Counted from the first letter of the stretch, positions 1 to 9,248 are shown. The stretch: 64,000 bases of DNA from Pseudomonas profundi (GCF_008638305.1 NZ_VTPZ01000002.1:62001-126000), one strand, 5' to 3'. A program made the numbers and translations. Notes: generated from the letters alone by a model not told the origin.

Positions 1-1308
1 CTGCCTATCTATCAGGGCATTGAGAGCGGTCTTACTACCGTAGAGAAGACCATCCTGCTGACCGATGGCGATAGCAAAACAGCCAAAATGGCAGGTCTGG
101 TAGGCGAGTACGAGGAGCTCCTGGCCGCCGCAGAGCCAAGCTATGAGTTCGAAGATTTCGACGAGAACTCCGTTGCGACCACCTTTTATACCACCGGCAC
201 CACGGGCAACCCGAAAGGCGTGTACTTCACCCACCGTCAGCTCGTTCTGCACACTCTGACCCAGGCTGGCACCATGGGCGGGCTAGACAGCGTGCGCCTG
301 TTTGGCAACCGCGACGTGTATATGCCGATCACGCCGATGTTCCACGTACATGCCTGGGGCATCCCCTATACCGCGACGTTGCTTGGCGTGAAGCAGGTCT
401 ATCCCGGTCGTTACGAGCCAGAATTGCTGTGTCAGCTGATCAAGAACGAGAAGGTTACCTTCTCACATTGCGTGCCGACCATTTTGCAAATGCTGCTCAA
501 TGCAGACACAGCCAAGGGTATGAGCTTCGATGGCATGAAGGTCATCATCGGCGGCAGCGCGCTGAACCATGGGCTGTATAAGGCGGCCACCGCGACGGGC
601 ATGACCCTGTCGGCAGCCTATGGCATGTCCGAAACCTGCCCGTTGATCTCTGCCGGGTACATCAATCTTGAGCTTGAAGCGGGCACTCAGGAAGAACGTG
701 AGACCTTCCGCTGCAAGGCCGGCGTGCCAGTGCCGCTGGTTGATGCACGCATCATGGACGCCCAGGGCAATTTTCTGCCTAAAGACGGCACTACCCAGGG
801 TGAGCTTGTGCTGCGCGCTCCCTGGTTGACCCAGGGATATTTCCGCGAGCCGGAGAAGAGCGCTGAGCTGTGGCAGCACGGCTGGATGCATACGGGTGAC
901 GTGGCGACCATCGACGAGATGGGCTTTATCGATATCCGCGACCGTATCAAGGACGTGATCAAGACTGGCGGTGAATGGATCTCTTCCCTTGAGCTTGAAG
1001 ACTTGATCAGCCTAAGCCCGGCGGTGAAAGAAGTGGCTGTGGTCGGTGTGCCTGATCCGCAATGGGACGAGCGGCCCTTTGCGTTGATTGTTCCCGCTGA
1101 AGGTCATGAGATGAACGCCCGGGTGTTGCGCGATCACTTGAAGAGTTATGTCGATGAAGGGCGCATCAACAAATGGGCAGTCCCCTCGCAGATCGCGACT
1201 GTTACCGAAATACCCAAAACCAGTGTAGGCAAGCTCGACAAAAAACGGATTCGTGTCGAGATCGGGCAGTGGCAGGAAAGCCAGGCGCCGTTCCTCTCCA
1301 CCATCTGA
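1..1308 (+). CDS. Fatty-acid--CoA ligase (AlkK-type), 5'-truncated by window edge
   Basis: Adenylate-forming acyl-CoA ligase that activates a fatty acid with ATP and CoA. The reading frame is open from base 1, so the true start lies upstream; about 435 residues are visible, and relatives of about 540-560 residues imply that roughly 110-125 are missing. Visible core motifs are the P-loop TTGTTGNPKG (about codon 64), YGMSET, the GWMHTGD segment, DRIKDVIKTGG in the hinge, and the C-terminal SVGKLDKK with the adenylation lysine. The pattern and length fit medium/long-chain ligases of the AlkK type better than acetyl-CoA synthetase. The DUF1329 and MalT-like LuxR genes downstream suggest lipid or hydrophobic-substrate metabolism. 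The exact substrate is inferred, not shown. Confidence 0.88.
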   Translation: MPIYQGIESGLTTVEKTILLTDGDSKTAKMAGLVGEYEELLAAAEPSYEFEDFDENSVATTFYTTGTTGNPKGVYFTHRQLVLHTLTQAGTMGGLDSVRLFGNRDVYMPITPMFHVHAWGIPYTATLLGVKQVYPGRYEPELLCQLIKNEKVTFSHCVPTILQMLLNADTAKGMSFDGMKVIIGGSALNHGLYKAATATGMTLSAAYGMSETCPLISAGYINLELEAGTQEERETFRCKAGVPVPLVDARIMDAQGNFLPKDGTTQGELVLRAPWLTQGYFREPEKSAELWQHGWMHTGDVATIDEMGFIDIRDRIKDVIKTGGEWISSLELEDLISLSPAVKEVAVVGVPDPQWDERPFALIVPAEGHEMNARVLRDHLKSYVDEGRINKWAVPSQIATVTEIPKTSVGKLDKKRIRVEIGQWQESQAPFLSTI

Positions 1309-1559
1309 TCCATGTCGGCGGGTCTCACATTGGTGCCGGCCCGCCTCGATTCTCGCTTGCAGCCTTATCAGCGCATCTGGTTGTCGTGTTTGAGACAGGA
1401 TGCAAATCTGTACCAAAATCATACTTTGGATTGATCCCGGATACCGGCGACTTGGTTATAGTTCGCCGCTGTATCCGTTCCGTGCTGCGCGTTATCAACG
1501 CGTCGACTGCGCCACCGTCAATACCTCAGGGTCTCCCTGATTCCGCTAGCAGAGAATTC

Positions 1560-2918
1560 ATGATGAAACCTACGCTTCTGAAAACCGCTGTCCTGGCTGT
1601 TGCCATTGCCGCGGGCAGTGTCCACGCAGCCTCCGAGCAACAAATTGCTGAACTGGGCAAGAGCCTGACACCGATTGGTGCAGAGAGGGCCGGTAACGCG
1701 GCAGGCACCATCCCTGAATGGGATGGTGGCCTGGTACCTGATGCCGGAGAGTTCAAGGATGGTTTTCTGACCAACCCTTATGCCGGTGACCAGCCGCAGT
1801 TCGTCATCACGGCTGACAACTACGAGCAATACGCTGAACAATTGGCCCCGGGCCAGATAGCCATGTTCAAGCGCTATCCAGAAACCTACCGCATGCCGGT
1901 TTACGAGACCCAGCGTAGCGTCGGCATGTCGGATGAGATCTATGAGGCCGCCAGGCACAACGCCGCCCAGTCGCAACTGGTCAAGGACGGCAATGCGGTC
2001 ACCGGCTACAAACTGGCGCATGCTTTCCCGATCCCGTCCAATGGCCTGGAAGTCATCTGGAACCACATCACCCGCCTCCGCGGTCATTCCTTTGAGCGTG
2101 TGGTTACCCAGGCGACCCCTCAGGTCAACGGTAGTTTCGGCATCGTCCGCTTCGTTGAGCAATACGCCCTGCCAGCAGCGTTGAGCGATTACGACGCCGA
2201 GAGCATGGGCAACATCCTTTATTACTTCAAACAGCAAGTCACCGACCCGAGCCGTCTGGCCGGTAACGTATTGCTGGTGCACGAAACCGTCGATCAGGTC
2301 GAGACCCCGCGTATGGCGTGGATCTACAACGCTGGCCAGCGCCGTGTGCGTCGTGCTCCGCAGGTGTCCTATGACGGCCCAGGCACAGCCGCCGACGGCA
2401 TGCGTACTTCGGACAATCTGGATATGTTCAACGGTGCCCCTGATCGCTATGACTGGGAGCTGGTCGGCAAGCGCGAGCTGTTCATTCCTTACAACAGCTA
2501 CAACCTGGGCTCGCCGGAGCACGAGTACAGCGACATCATCAAGGCCGGTCACATCAATCAGGATCTGACCCGTTACGAGCTGCACCGGGTGTGGGAAGTG
2601 GTTGCGACCGTGAAGCCCGATCAACGGCACATCTATGCCAAGCGTCACTTCTTTATCGACGAGGATTCCTGGCAGGCTGCGCATATCGACCACTACGATT
2701 CCCGCGGGACCCTTTGGCGCGTAGCGGAAGCCCATGCCCTGCATCGCTACAAGGATCAGGTGCCTGGCTACGCTCTGGAGACGCTGTATGACCTGGTCGC
2801 CGGTCGTTATCTGGCAATGGGCATGAACAACGAAGAGAGCCGGGATTACGATTACAGCTATCGTGCCAGCTCACGGGAGTTCACCCCGACAGCGCTGCGC
2901 CAGTCCGGCGTACGCTGA
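1560..2918 (+). CDS. DUF1329 domain protein, exported
   Basis: A 452-residue protein with a clear Sec signal peptide: a charged start (MMKPTLLK), a hydrophobic core to about residue 22, and a VHA-A cleavage site. The mature part begins EQQIAELGKSLTPIGAER, typical of the DUF1329 family of Pseudomonas outer-membrane or periplasmic proteins of unknown biochemical role. The frame stays open upstream to about 1173, but the signal peptide fixes the start at 1560 (a second ATG follows at 1563). Members are commonly paired with a DUF1302 porin-like protein, which is absent here unless it lies upstream of the window. Placement between an acyl-CoA ligase and a MalT-type activator suggests a role in uptake or processing of hydrophobic compounds; this is inference. 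Confidence 0.82.
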   Translation: MMKPTLLKTAVLAVAIAAGSVHAASEQQIAELGKSLTPIGAERAGNAAGTIPEWDGGLVPDAGEFKDGFLTNPYAGDQPQFVITADNYEQYAEQLAPGQIAMFKRYPETYRMPVYETQRSVGMSDEIYEAARHNAAQSQLVKDGNAVTGYKLAHAFPIPSNGLEVIWNHITRLRGHSFERVVTQATPQVNGSFGIVRFVEQYALPAALSDYDAESMGNILYYFKQQVTDPSRLAGNVLLVHETVDQVETPRMAWIYNAGQRRVRRAPQVSYDGPGTAADGMRTSDNLDMFNGAPDRYDWELVGKRELFIPYNSYNLGSPEHEYSDIIKAGHINQDLTRYELHRVWEVVATVKPDQRHIYAKRHFFIDEDSWQAAHIDHYDSRGTLWRVAEAHALHRYKDQVPGYALETLYDLVAGRYLAMGMNNEESRDYDYSYRASSREFTPTALRQSGVR

Positions 2919-2928
2919 TCCACTCTGA

Positions 2929-2960
2929 CCTGGCGGCCCCTTGAGGCTGCCAGGTTTTTT
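2929..2960 (+). terminator. Rho-independent terminator after the DUF1329 gene
   Basis: A 10-bp stem (CCTGGCGGCC paired with GGCTGCCAGG, one G-U pair), a 6-nt loop and a run of six T. It starts 11 bases after the stop codon and isolates this gene from the LuxR gene downstream. Confidence 0.85.
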
Positions 2961-3032
2961 CTTTTGCGCCGGTTCCCGGTAGCGATACAAACTGCATGAC
3001 CCACAGACCGTGCAACCGATACACTTGGTGCC

Positions 3033-5753
3033 ATGGTTTCGACGATTCCCCTGCACCCCGGCAAGATCTATCGGCCTCCGTTACCGGCCGACCATTTGCC
3101 CCGCCCCGAGCTTATAGCACTACTTGAACAGGCCGCTTCACGTCGGCTTGTAATGGTTTGCGCGCCCGCCGGTTTCGGCAAGAGCACATTGGCGATTGAG
3201 CTCTGTGAAGGCCTGTCTGCTTCGCGTCGCTCCGTCTGGATCTCCCTCGATCATCACGACGCTCTGGCAGGGCAGCTGTTGCACAGCCTGATAGCTGGCT
3301 TGCGTACTCTCTATCCGGAACTGGGCGAACCGGAGCTGGCACTGCTGCAGCAAAGTCACAGTGAGCAACCGCTGGCATTGGAGCAGCTCACGTTGTCTGT
3401 GCTGGATAAGCTCAATCAGCGCCACCCGGCTGAACAATCCGTCGTGCTGGTGCTGGACGACTATCACCTGGCTCAAAATCCGCAGTGCGACCGCCTTTGC
3501 GCGTTGTTGCTGGAGCGCTTGCCTGCCTCGTTTCAGCTGTTGCTGACCAGCCGGCAGCGGCCGGACTGGCACCTGGCACGCCTGCGTGTTGCCGGCAAGT
3601 TGCTCGAAATAGGCGAAGCGCAGCTGCGTCTGAACGAAGAAGCAGCCGCAGCTTTCCTGAGCCGTGCGGGCATGGTTGCGAATGATCCCGAATGGTCTCG
3701 GCATATGGTCGAGCGGAACGAAGGTTGGATCGCCGGCCTGCGGCTGGCGACGGTTGCAGCGGAACAGGCGGCTGCTGTCGGATACGCCCGTAACCTGCCG
3801 GTCATGCCCGGGCCGCTGATTGGAGAATATCTGCTTGAAGAGGTGCTGCAGTCACTGCCGGAGCGGGTGCGGCAGTTTCTGTTTGCGATTGCCTGGCTGG
3901 ATCGGTTCTCGGCGCAGCTGTGTGATCGGGTTCGTGATCGCAACGATAGCCGGGAGATCATCGACTTCCTGTTACAGCACAAGGTCTTCCTGGTGCCTCT
4001 GGATCAGACGGGTGACTGGTACCGCTTTCATCATCTGTTCTCCGACTTCCTGCTCGATCAGGTCGTCAGGACTGATCTGCAGCAACGTCAGCTGGCGCAT
4101 GCGCGTGCGTGCCAGTGGTTTAAAGAACAGGGTCGGATCAGCGAGGCGGTCGAGCATGCGTTGGCCGCTGAAATGCCTGAGCAAGCAGCGGGCCTGGTTC
4201 AGTCTTTGCCCCTCGATCAGCTGCTGGCGGCGCAGCCGGTGGCCATGCTCCTGCGCTGGAAGGCTGAATTGCCAGCCGTTCTGCAGGGCAGCTCGGCGCA
4301 GCTGGTTCTGGTACATGCCTGGACGCTCGCGCTCGCGTGTCAGCTGGAGGATGCCGAAGACATGCTGAGCCGGCTGTCACGTTTTATGCCACAGCCGAAC
4401 GCCACCGGGCAGGCGACTTTGATTGGTCAGGCGCTGGTTTTGAGGAGCTACCTGGCGCGGGCGTCGGGACGGATCTCCGAGGCTGTCGAGCTGGCTAATC
4501 AGGGACTGACATGCCTTGCGGACGCGGATGCCGGTAGTCGACTTATGGCGATGCTGACCCTGGCCGAAGGCGAGCTGAGCCGACACCAACTGGAAGCGGC
4601 CCGGAGCTGGGCCAGCAACGCCATTGAATTGGCTCAGCGAATAGGTGATCCGCTGTTCGAGGCGCAGGTGGCGCTATTGCGTGCGCGGCTGTTACAGGCG
4701 CGTGGCAAGGTAGAACGCGCAAGACAGTTAATAACAGCGCAGCGCACCGACCTTGCAAGACGCCCGCTGCGCTCGGATGAATCACCCATTCACGCCCGGC
4801 TAATGCTCTACGAAGCGCACCTGCTCAGTCTGCAGGGCGAGCGCAATGTTGCCGCCGCGTTGCTGCGCGAAGGGATCGCCGAGGCGCGGCGTCATCGGGA
4901 TGTCTTCGTTCTGGTGGGCTTTTGCCAACAGGCAGCACTGCAAGCTCAAGTCGATGGGGCGGTGACTGAAGCCTTCGAGACCCTGGCCGAGGCTGAGCGG
5001 CTGATGTATCAGTGGGACATTCCGCCGGTTTATTATCTGGGCTGGATTACCGCCATCAAGAGCGACTTGTGGATCAGCACAGGGCGCCAGGAGCTGGCTG
5101 AGCAGTGGTTGCCCCGCCTGTACCAGACCTATTGCGCCGAAGCGTCGGCTGCTCCGCCGCCTGTTTATCACTCCTTGCCGGTTCTGGTAGGCCTGGTTCA
5201 AGCGCGCCTGTTATGGGTTCAGCAGGAGCCGGCGGCCTGCGAAGCGCAACTGCAGATCTTGCTGGTCCGTGCGCGAAGGGCAGGCGAGCGTTTGCAGGAG
5301 CTGAATGTACTGGTCTATCTGGCATGGTTGCAGTTGGAGGGCAGCCGGCCAGGGGAAGCAGAACAAACCCTGCGTCGGGCGCTGGCACTTGCTGAGGATG
5401 ACCGGCTGATCGGTTGTTTTTTCCCCTTGTTGCGTGGCGCGCCGGCCGGACTTGGAGAAGCATTGCGCCGGGCGCCCGAATCGGCGTTGCGTGAAGCGCT
5501 GTGTGCCCGGCTACCCGCCAGAGATGCCCCCGACGTGTCGATTCCTGCTGCGATGAATGAGCCGCTTAGCGCCAGGGAGCTGGAAGTGCTGCGTTGCATC
5601 GCATTGGGCTATTCCAACCAGCAGATCAGCGAAACCTTGTTTATTTCGCTGCATACGGTCAAAAGCCACGCGCGGCGCATCAACAGTAAACTCGGCGTGG
5701 CGCGACGCACCCAGGCGGTGGCGCAGGCCAAAACGATTGGCCTGTTAACCTGA
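3033..5753 (+). CDS. MalT-type LuxR family transcriptional regulator (LAL/STAND ATPase)
   Basis: A large 906-residue activator. It carries an N-terminal P-loop NTPase with Walker A APAGFGKST (residues 44-52) and a Walker B-like LVLDDYH, a central helical TPR-like region rich in Ala and Leu (about 330-780), and a C-terminal LuxR helix-turn-helix (LSARELEVLRCIALGYSNQQ onward, about 835-900). This is the architecture of MalT, a ligand- and ATP-dependent activator that oligomerises on its targets. Similar regulators in Pseudomonas sit beside DUF1329 and acyl-CoA ligase genes, so the two upstream genes are likely targets. The ATG at 3033 lacks a strong Shine-Dalgarno sequence. The ligand is unknown. 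Confidence 0.85.
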   Translation: MVSTIPLHPGKIYRPPLPADHLPRPELIALLEQAASRRLVMVCAPAGFGKSTLAIELCEGLSASRRSVWISLDHHDALAGQLLHSLIAGLRTLYPELGEPELALLQQSHSEQPLALEQLTLSVLDKLNQRHPAEQSVVLVLDDYHLAQNPQCDRLCALLLERLPASFQLLLTSRQRPDWHLARLRVAGKLLEIGEAQLRLNEEAAAAFLSRAGMVANDPEWSRHMVERNEGWIAGLRLATVAAEQAAAVGYARNLPVMPGPLIGEYLLEEVLQSLPERVRQFLFAIAWLDRFSAQLCDRVRDRNDSREIIDFLLQHKVFLVPLDQTGDWYRFHHLFSDFLLDQVVRTDLQQRQLAHARACQWFKEQGRISEAVEHALAAEMPEQAAGLVQSLPLDQLLAAQPVAMLLRWKAELPAVLQGSSAQLVLVHAWTLALACQLEDAEDMLSRLSRFMPQPNATGQATLIGQALVLRSYLARASGRISEAVELANQGLTCLADADAGSRLMAMLTLAEGELSRHQLEAARSWASNAIELAQRIGDPLFEAQVALLRARLLQARGKVERARQLITAQRTDLARRPLRSDESPIHARLMLYEAHLLSLQGERNVAAALLREGIAEARRHRDVFVLVGFCQQAALQAQVDGAVTEAFETLAEAERLMYQWDIPPVYYLGWITAIKSDLWISTGRQELAEQWLPRLYQTYCAEASAAPPPVYHSLPVLVGLVQARLLWVQQEPAACEAQLQILLVRARRAGERLQELNVLVYLAWLQLEGSRPGEAEQTLRRALALAEDDRLIGCFFPLLRGAPAGLGEALRRAPESALREALCARLPARDAPDVSIPAAMNEPLSARELEVLRCIALGYSNQQISETLFISLHTVKSHARRINSKLGVARRTQAVAQAKTIGLLT

Positions 5754-5846
5754 GAGCAGGCCGGGCCGCCTGAAGATCTCTGCACGTGGTTAAAAGGCAT
5801 TTGATGTATCCTTTTTATTCCAATTAATTGTGCGGAGCCGCGAGCC

Positions 5847-7094
5847 ATGCCAAGCCTGAATCGCCAGATCATTATCGCTGCCTGTCTCGGTGTGCTCGTT
5901 GGCTGGCTGTTGAGCGGTATGCCGGACGAGGCAGGCATCAGGGAAGGGGTGCTATACGCGAGTACCCTGGCCGGCAGCGTGTTTATCGGCCTGCTGAAAA
6001 TGATCCTGGTGCCGCTGATCTTCACCTCCATCGTGGTGGGGGTCGCCAGTCTCAGGGCGCATCACCAGGTGCATCGAGTCTGGGTCACGACTTTGGTGTA
6101 TTTCGTGTCGACCCTGGCGCTGGCGATGCTGGTGGCATTGATCGCGGCGAATATCTTCAAGCCGGGCGCGGGGTTGTCATTATCCCTGTTCGCCGAGGCG
6201 ATGGAGAACTTTGAAGCGCGGCAACTGACTCTTTCAGAGTTCTTCCTGCACTTTTTCACCAACCTGTTTCAGAACCCCTTCACAGCCTTTTCCAACGGCA
6301 GCATTCTCGCTGTGGTGGTGTTCGCGTTGTTTCTGGGCGTCGCCCTGGTGTCCGGTGGCGAGCGCTACGCAAACATCCTGCAGGTGATGGAAGAGTTTCT
6401 CGATCTGATGCTGCGCATCGTCGGCTGGATCATGCGTCTGGCACCCATCGGTATCATGGCGTTGTTGATACGGCTAGTGGCCGAGCAGGATACGTCTTTG
6501 TTGGTTACCATGCTCGGGTTCATCGTTCTGGTATTTGCGACCACCATTTTTCACGGAGCAGTGGTTCTGCCAGCAATACTTTATGCCGTCGCGCGCAAGT
6601 CACCCCTGTGGCTCTGGCGCGGCGCGCGTGAAGCATTGATTACCGCCTTCGCCACCAGTTCCAGCGCCGCTGCGCTGCCGATCTCCATGCGCTGCGCGGA
6701 ACACAATCTTGGCGTACGACAAAGCGTTGCCGGCTTCGTTTTGCCGCTGGGCGCAACCATGAATATGGATGGCACCGCGCTGTATGAGGCTGCGGCTGCG
6801 CTGTTTGTCGCCAATCTAGTCGGCATCGAGCTGAGTTTTGCGCAACAGATGGTGGTGTTCTTCACCGCCATGATCGCATCGACCGGTGCGCCCGGCATTC
6901 CCAGCGCGGGCATGGTTACCATGGTCATGGTGCTGCAGGCAGTGGGACTGCCCGCCGAAGCTATCGCCATCCTGCTGCCGATTGATCGTTTGCTGGACAC
7001 CGTGCGCACGGCTGTGAACGTAGAGGGCGACATTGTGGGCAGTGTGGTGGTGCAGACTGTGACGGATCGGGCTGAGGCGCGTGTAACGGGTTGA
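5847..7094 (+). CDS. Dicarboxylate/amino acid:cation symporter (DAACS family)
   Basis: A 415-residue inner-membrane protein with many hydrophobic segments. It has the DAACS/SLC1 signature elements: the serine-rich re-entrant hairpin AFATSSSAAALP (about residue 270), the NMDGTALYEA motif in TM7, the second hairpin STGAPGIPSAG, and a final region LLPIDRLLDTVRTAVNVEGD. The family takes up glutamate, aspartate or C4-dicarboxylates with Na+ or H+. A CGGAG motif 9 bases upstream supports the ATG at 5847. It is a single gene with its own AT-rich upstream region. GltP, DctA and GltT cannot be separated by eye. Confidence 0.9.
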   Translation: MPSLNRQIIIAACLGVLVGWLLSGMPDEAGIREGVLYASTLAGSVFIGLLKMILVPLIFTSIVVGVASLRAHHQVHRVWVTTLVYFVSTLALAMLVALIAANIFKPGAGLSLSLFAEAMENFEARQLTLSEFFLHFFTNLFQNPFTAFSNGSILAVVVFALFLGVALVSGGERYANILQVMEEFLDLMLRIVGWIMRLAPIGIMALLIRLVAEQDTSLLVTMLGFIVLVFATTIFHGAVVLPAILYAVARKSPLWLWRGAREALITAFATSSSAAALPISMRCAEHNLGVRQSVAGFVLPLGATMNMDGTALYEAAAALFVANLVGIELSFAQQMVVFFTAMIASTGAPGIPSAGMVTMVMVLQAVGLPAEAIAILLPIDRLLDTVRTAVNVEGDIVGSVVVQTVTDRAEARVTG

Positions 7095-7121
7095 TAATAG
7101 AAGGTAAAAAGCTAAACCCGT

Positions 7122-7305
7122 AATCCCCCCTAGCCCCCCTTTTTCAAAGTGGGGAACGGTCCGAGCAGCGGCTGCATCGATGTCCAAGGATTAGTCCGAG
7201 CAGCGGCTGGCATTATTGCCGGCATGCATCGCTATCCGTAAACGGAGACCTAGCCGGATCACAAAACCAGTCCCCCACTTTGAAAAAGGGGGGTTAGGGG
7301 GGATT
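7122..7305. repeat. Near-perfect 34-bp inverted repeat element beside the DUF559 gene
   Basis: The left arm, 7122-7155, reads AATCCCCCCTAGCCCCCC then TTTTTCAAAGTGGGGA. The right arm, 7271-7305, is its reverse complement with one substitution and one extra base. The arms flank 115 bp containing a 16-bp direct repeat (GTCCGAGCAGCGGCTG at 7159-7174 and 7194-7209). Transcribed, it would form a very long stem. It lies 20 bp from the stop codon of the DUF559 gene. From general memory, similar C-run/G-run repeats accompany DUF559 genes in other proteobacteria; this was not checked. Confidence 0.85.
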
Positions 7306-7325
7306 CGCTTTTGCGAGGTGTGATT

Positions 7326-7697
7326 TCAGCCCCGAAGCCCAAGCCGATTCTCGAGCTCAACACATATCACATTCAGGACATCCTCCAGCTCAACCAGCAC
7401 TTGGCGATTATCAAACCGGACGACCTTCAAGCCCAACCCTTCAAGCTGAACAGTACGGCGCTGGTCCTTGACCAGTTCAGCAGGCTCGAAATGCTGACCG
7501 CCGTCCAGTTCGACAACCAGTTTCGCCGCGGCGCAGTAGAAATCGGCGATATACCCAGCTAGAGGTTTCTGCCGGTAGAACTGTACGCCCAGCACCTGCT
7601 TGCGACGTAGCCTGGCCCAGAGCAATTGTTCCGCATCAGTCATGTCCTGGCGCAGCGCTCGCGCTCGTGGTTTGAGTTCTTTCTTGTATGGCAACAT
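7326..7697 (-). CDS. DUF559 domain protein (Vsr-like PD-(D/E)XK endonuclease fold)
   Basis: A 123-residue protein starting MLPYKKELKPRARALRQ. The frame is open further upstream to 7826, but DUF559 proteins start at about this residue, so 7697 is preferred. Typical family motifs are present: MTDAEQLLWARLR near the N-terminus, VQFYRQKPLAGYIADFYC, the core VELDGGQH, and a closing GLKVVRFDNRQVL. The fold is related to Vsr mismatch endonuclease; the aspartate in ADFYC and the E/D of VELDGG are the likely catalytic positions. No methyltransferase or restriction partner is adjacent. Its 3' end abuts a long inverted repeat, which suggests a small mobile or passenger unit. Biological role unknown. Confidence 0.85.
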   Translation of the reverse strand: MLPYKKELKPRARALRQDMTDAEQLLWARLRRKQVLGVQFYRQKPLAGYIADFYCAAAKLVVELDGGQHFEPAELVKDQRRTVQLEGLGLKVVRFDNRQVLVELEDVLNVICVELENRLGLRG

Positions 7698-7844
7698 GGT
7701 TCGTCCCTGACGTTGACAGGGAAACCCTAGCGCCATCGCCTGCCCCAATCCAGCAACGGATATCAAGGCTGTGAAATGCATGTTGAAACCCGCAGCCGTT
7801 GCGGCCATCCTTGCCGACTCGTGCATTTTTCATAGGACCCGCTC

Positions 7845-8489
7845 ATGCAAGCCCCCAGCACCGCCCTGATTCGCGAAACCTTTCCCGTCGGCCCGTTGCA
7901 GTGCAACTGCACCATTATCGGCGACCCGGTAACCGGCAAGGCGATTGTGGTAGATCCAGGCGGCAATCATCAGATGATTCTCGATCGTCTGGAGGCGTTG
8001 GGGCTGAAGGTGGTCAGTATCATCCATACCCATGCGCACCTGGATCACTTTCTCGCATCAGGCGAGATGAAGAAAGCGACGGGCGCGACCTTGCACCTGC
8101 ACAAGGAGGATCAGTTCCTCTGGGATAATCTGGAGATGCAGTGCAACATGTTCGGCATCCCTTACACGCCCGTCCCGGCCCCGGATCAGTGGCTTCAGGA
8201 TGACGAGGAGCTGGCATGCGGTTGTGGGGTGGCAATGCATACTCCGGGACATACCCCCGGTTCGATGAGCTTCTGGTTCCCCAGGGATAAACTGCTGATT
8301 GCCGGCGACACGCTGTTCCGTGGCGGTATAGGTCGCACCGATCTGTGGGGTGGTGACTCGAAGGCCATCGAGCAATCCATACGCGGCCGCTTGTATAATC
8401 TCGATGAGGAAGCCGTCGTGGTAACCGGACATGGTCCGGATACGCGCATTGGTGATGAAATGCGAGCTAATCCCTTTGTTCGCGCATGA
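7845..8489 (+). CDS. MBL-fold metallo-hydrolase (YcbL/glyoxalase II-like)
   Basis: A 214-residue metallo-beta-lactamase-fold protein. Metal-binding motifs are visible: HTHAHLDH (residues 61-68), HTPGHTPGS, an aspartate in AGDTLFRGGIGRTDLW, and a final histidine in VVTGHGPDTRIGDEM. Size and motif spacing match the YcbL branch of type II glyoxalase-like enzymes, which have a small C-terminal domain and act on thioesters such as S-D-lactoylglutathione. The physiological substrate cannot be told from sequence. It stands alone between the DUF559 patch and an OmpA-type lipoprotein. Confidence 0.85.
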   Translation: MQAPSTALIRETFPVGPLQCNCTIIGDPVTGKAIVVDPGGNHQMILDRLEALGLKVVSIIHTHAHLDHFLASGEMKKATGATLHLHKEDQFLWDNLEMQCNMFGIPYTPVPAPDQWLQDDEELACGCGVAMHTPGHTPGSMSFWFPRDKLLIAGDTLFRGGIGRTDLWGGDSKAIEQSIRGRLYNLDEEAVVVTGHGPDTRIGDEMRANPFVRA

Positions 8490-8594
8490 ATACTGGCAGC
8501 GGTTTTACTCGTTCTTTACGTTATGCATACACTGCTGCGATGTTGGCGATGTATTCTCTCGCATAACTCGTGTTACTACGTTCAAGGAAATATT

Positions 8595-9248
8595 ATGAAG
8601 ATTAAAGGTTTGATGGTTGCCGGTCTGTGTTCAGTGGTGCTGGCGGGCTGTACCTCCAACCCTTATACGGGTGAGCGCCAGGCGGGCAAATCCTCTATTT
8701 ACGGTCTCGGCGGCGCAGCCGCTGGTGCCGTTATCGGCGCCGCGACGTCCAGCAAGAAGGATCGCGGCAAGGGCGCGCTGATTGGCGCTACCGTGGGCGG
8801 CGCAGCGGGTGCGGGGTATGGTTATTATGTAGACCAGCAAGAAGCTCGCCTGCGTCAGGAACTGCAAGGTTCAGGTGTTCAGGTCATCCGTAACGGCGAC
8901 AATCTGCAGCTGGTTATGCCAGGCAACATCACCTTCGCCAGCAGCTCTTCGGATATTTCCAGCAGCTTCTACCCGACGCTCAATTCACTGGTTCGGGTGT
9001 TCAAGGAATTCGACCGTAACGGCATCGATATTGTTGGGCATACCGACAGCACCGGCTCCATGGACCTGAACATGCGTCTGTCCCGTGAACGTGCCACCAG
9101 CGTTGCGTCCTACCTGACAGGTCAGGGCATTGCCGGTCCGCGTATCAGCAGCAGCGGAGTTGGACCGAGCCAGCCGATCGCGAGCAACGACAGCCAGTCG
9201 GGTCGCGCTCAGAACCGTCGCGTTGAAATCAACCTGCGCCCGCTTTAA
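8595..9248 (+). CDS. OmpA-family outer-membrane lipoprotein (YiaD-like)
   Basis: A 217-residue lipoprotein. The signal peptide ends in the lipobox LAGC. A glycine-zipper segment (GAAAGAVIGAAT, then GALIGATVGGAAGAGYGYY) is followed by a C-terminal OmpA-like peptidoglycan-binding domain with HTDSTGSMDLNMRLSRERA and a closing GRAQNRRVEINL. An AAGGAAA motif just before 8595 selects this ATG over one in frame at 8523 whose extra residues are not signal-like. It probably tethers outer membrane to peptidoglycan, like E. coli YiaD. Confidence 0.9.
   Translation: MKIKGLMVAGLCSVVLAGCTSNPYTGERQAGKSSIYGLGGAAAGAVIGAATSSKKDRGKGALIGATVGGAAGAGYGYYVDQQEARLRQELQGSGVQVIRNGDNLQLVMPGNITFASSSSDISSSFYPTLNSLVRVFKEFDRNGIDIVGHTDSTGSMDLNMRLSRERATSVASYLTGQGIAGPRISSSGVGPSQPIASNDSQSGRAQNRRVEINLRPL

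Noticed and set aside
1457-1462. TATAGT as a promoter for the DUF1329 gene
   Set aside because: The nearest -35-like TTGATC is 20 bases away, outside the usual spacing; the 250-bp gap holds no better site.
1518-2744. A 408-codon minus-strand frame opposite the DUF1329 gene
   Set aside because: Antisense shadow; the plus-strand frame has a clear signal peptide and family motifs.
5821-5830. Palindrome CAATTAATTG upstream of the symporter as an operator
   Set aside because: A 10-bp AT-rich palindrome with no second copy or adjacent regulator; too weak to call.
7159-7209. Two 16-bp direct repeats as a possible CRISPR array
   Set aside because: Only two copies with a 19-bp gap, inside an inverted-repeat element, and no cas genes.
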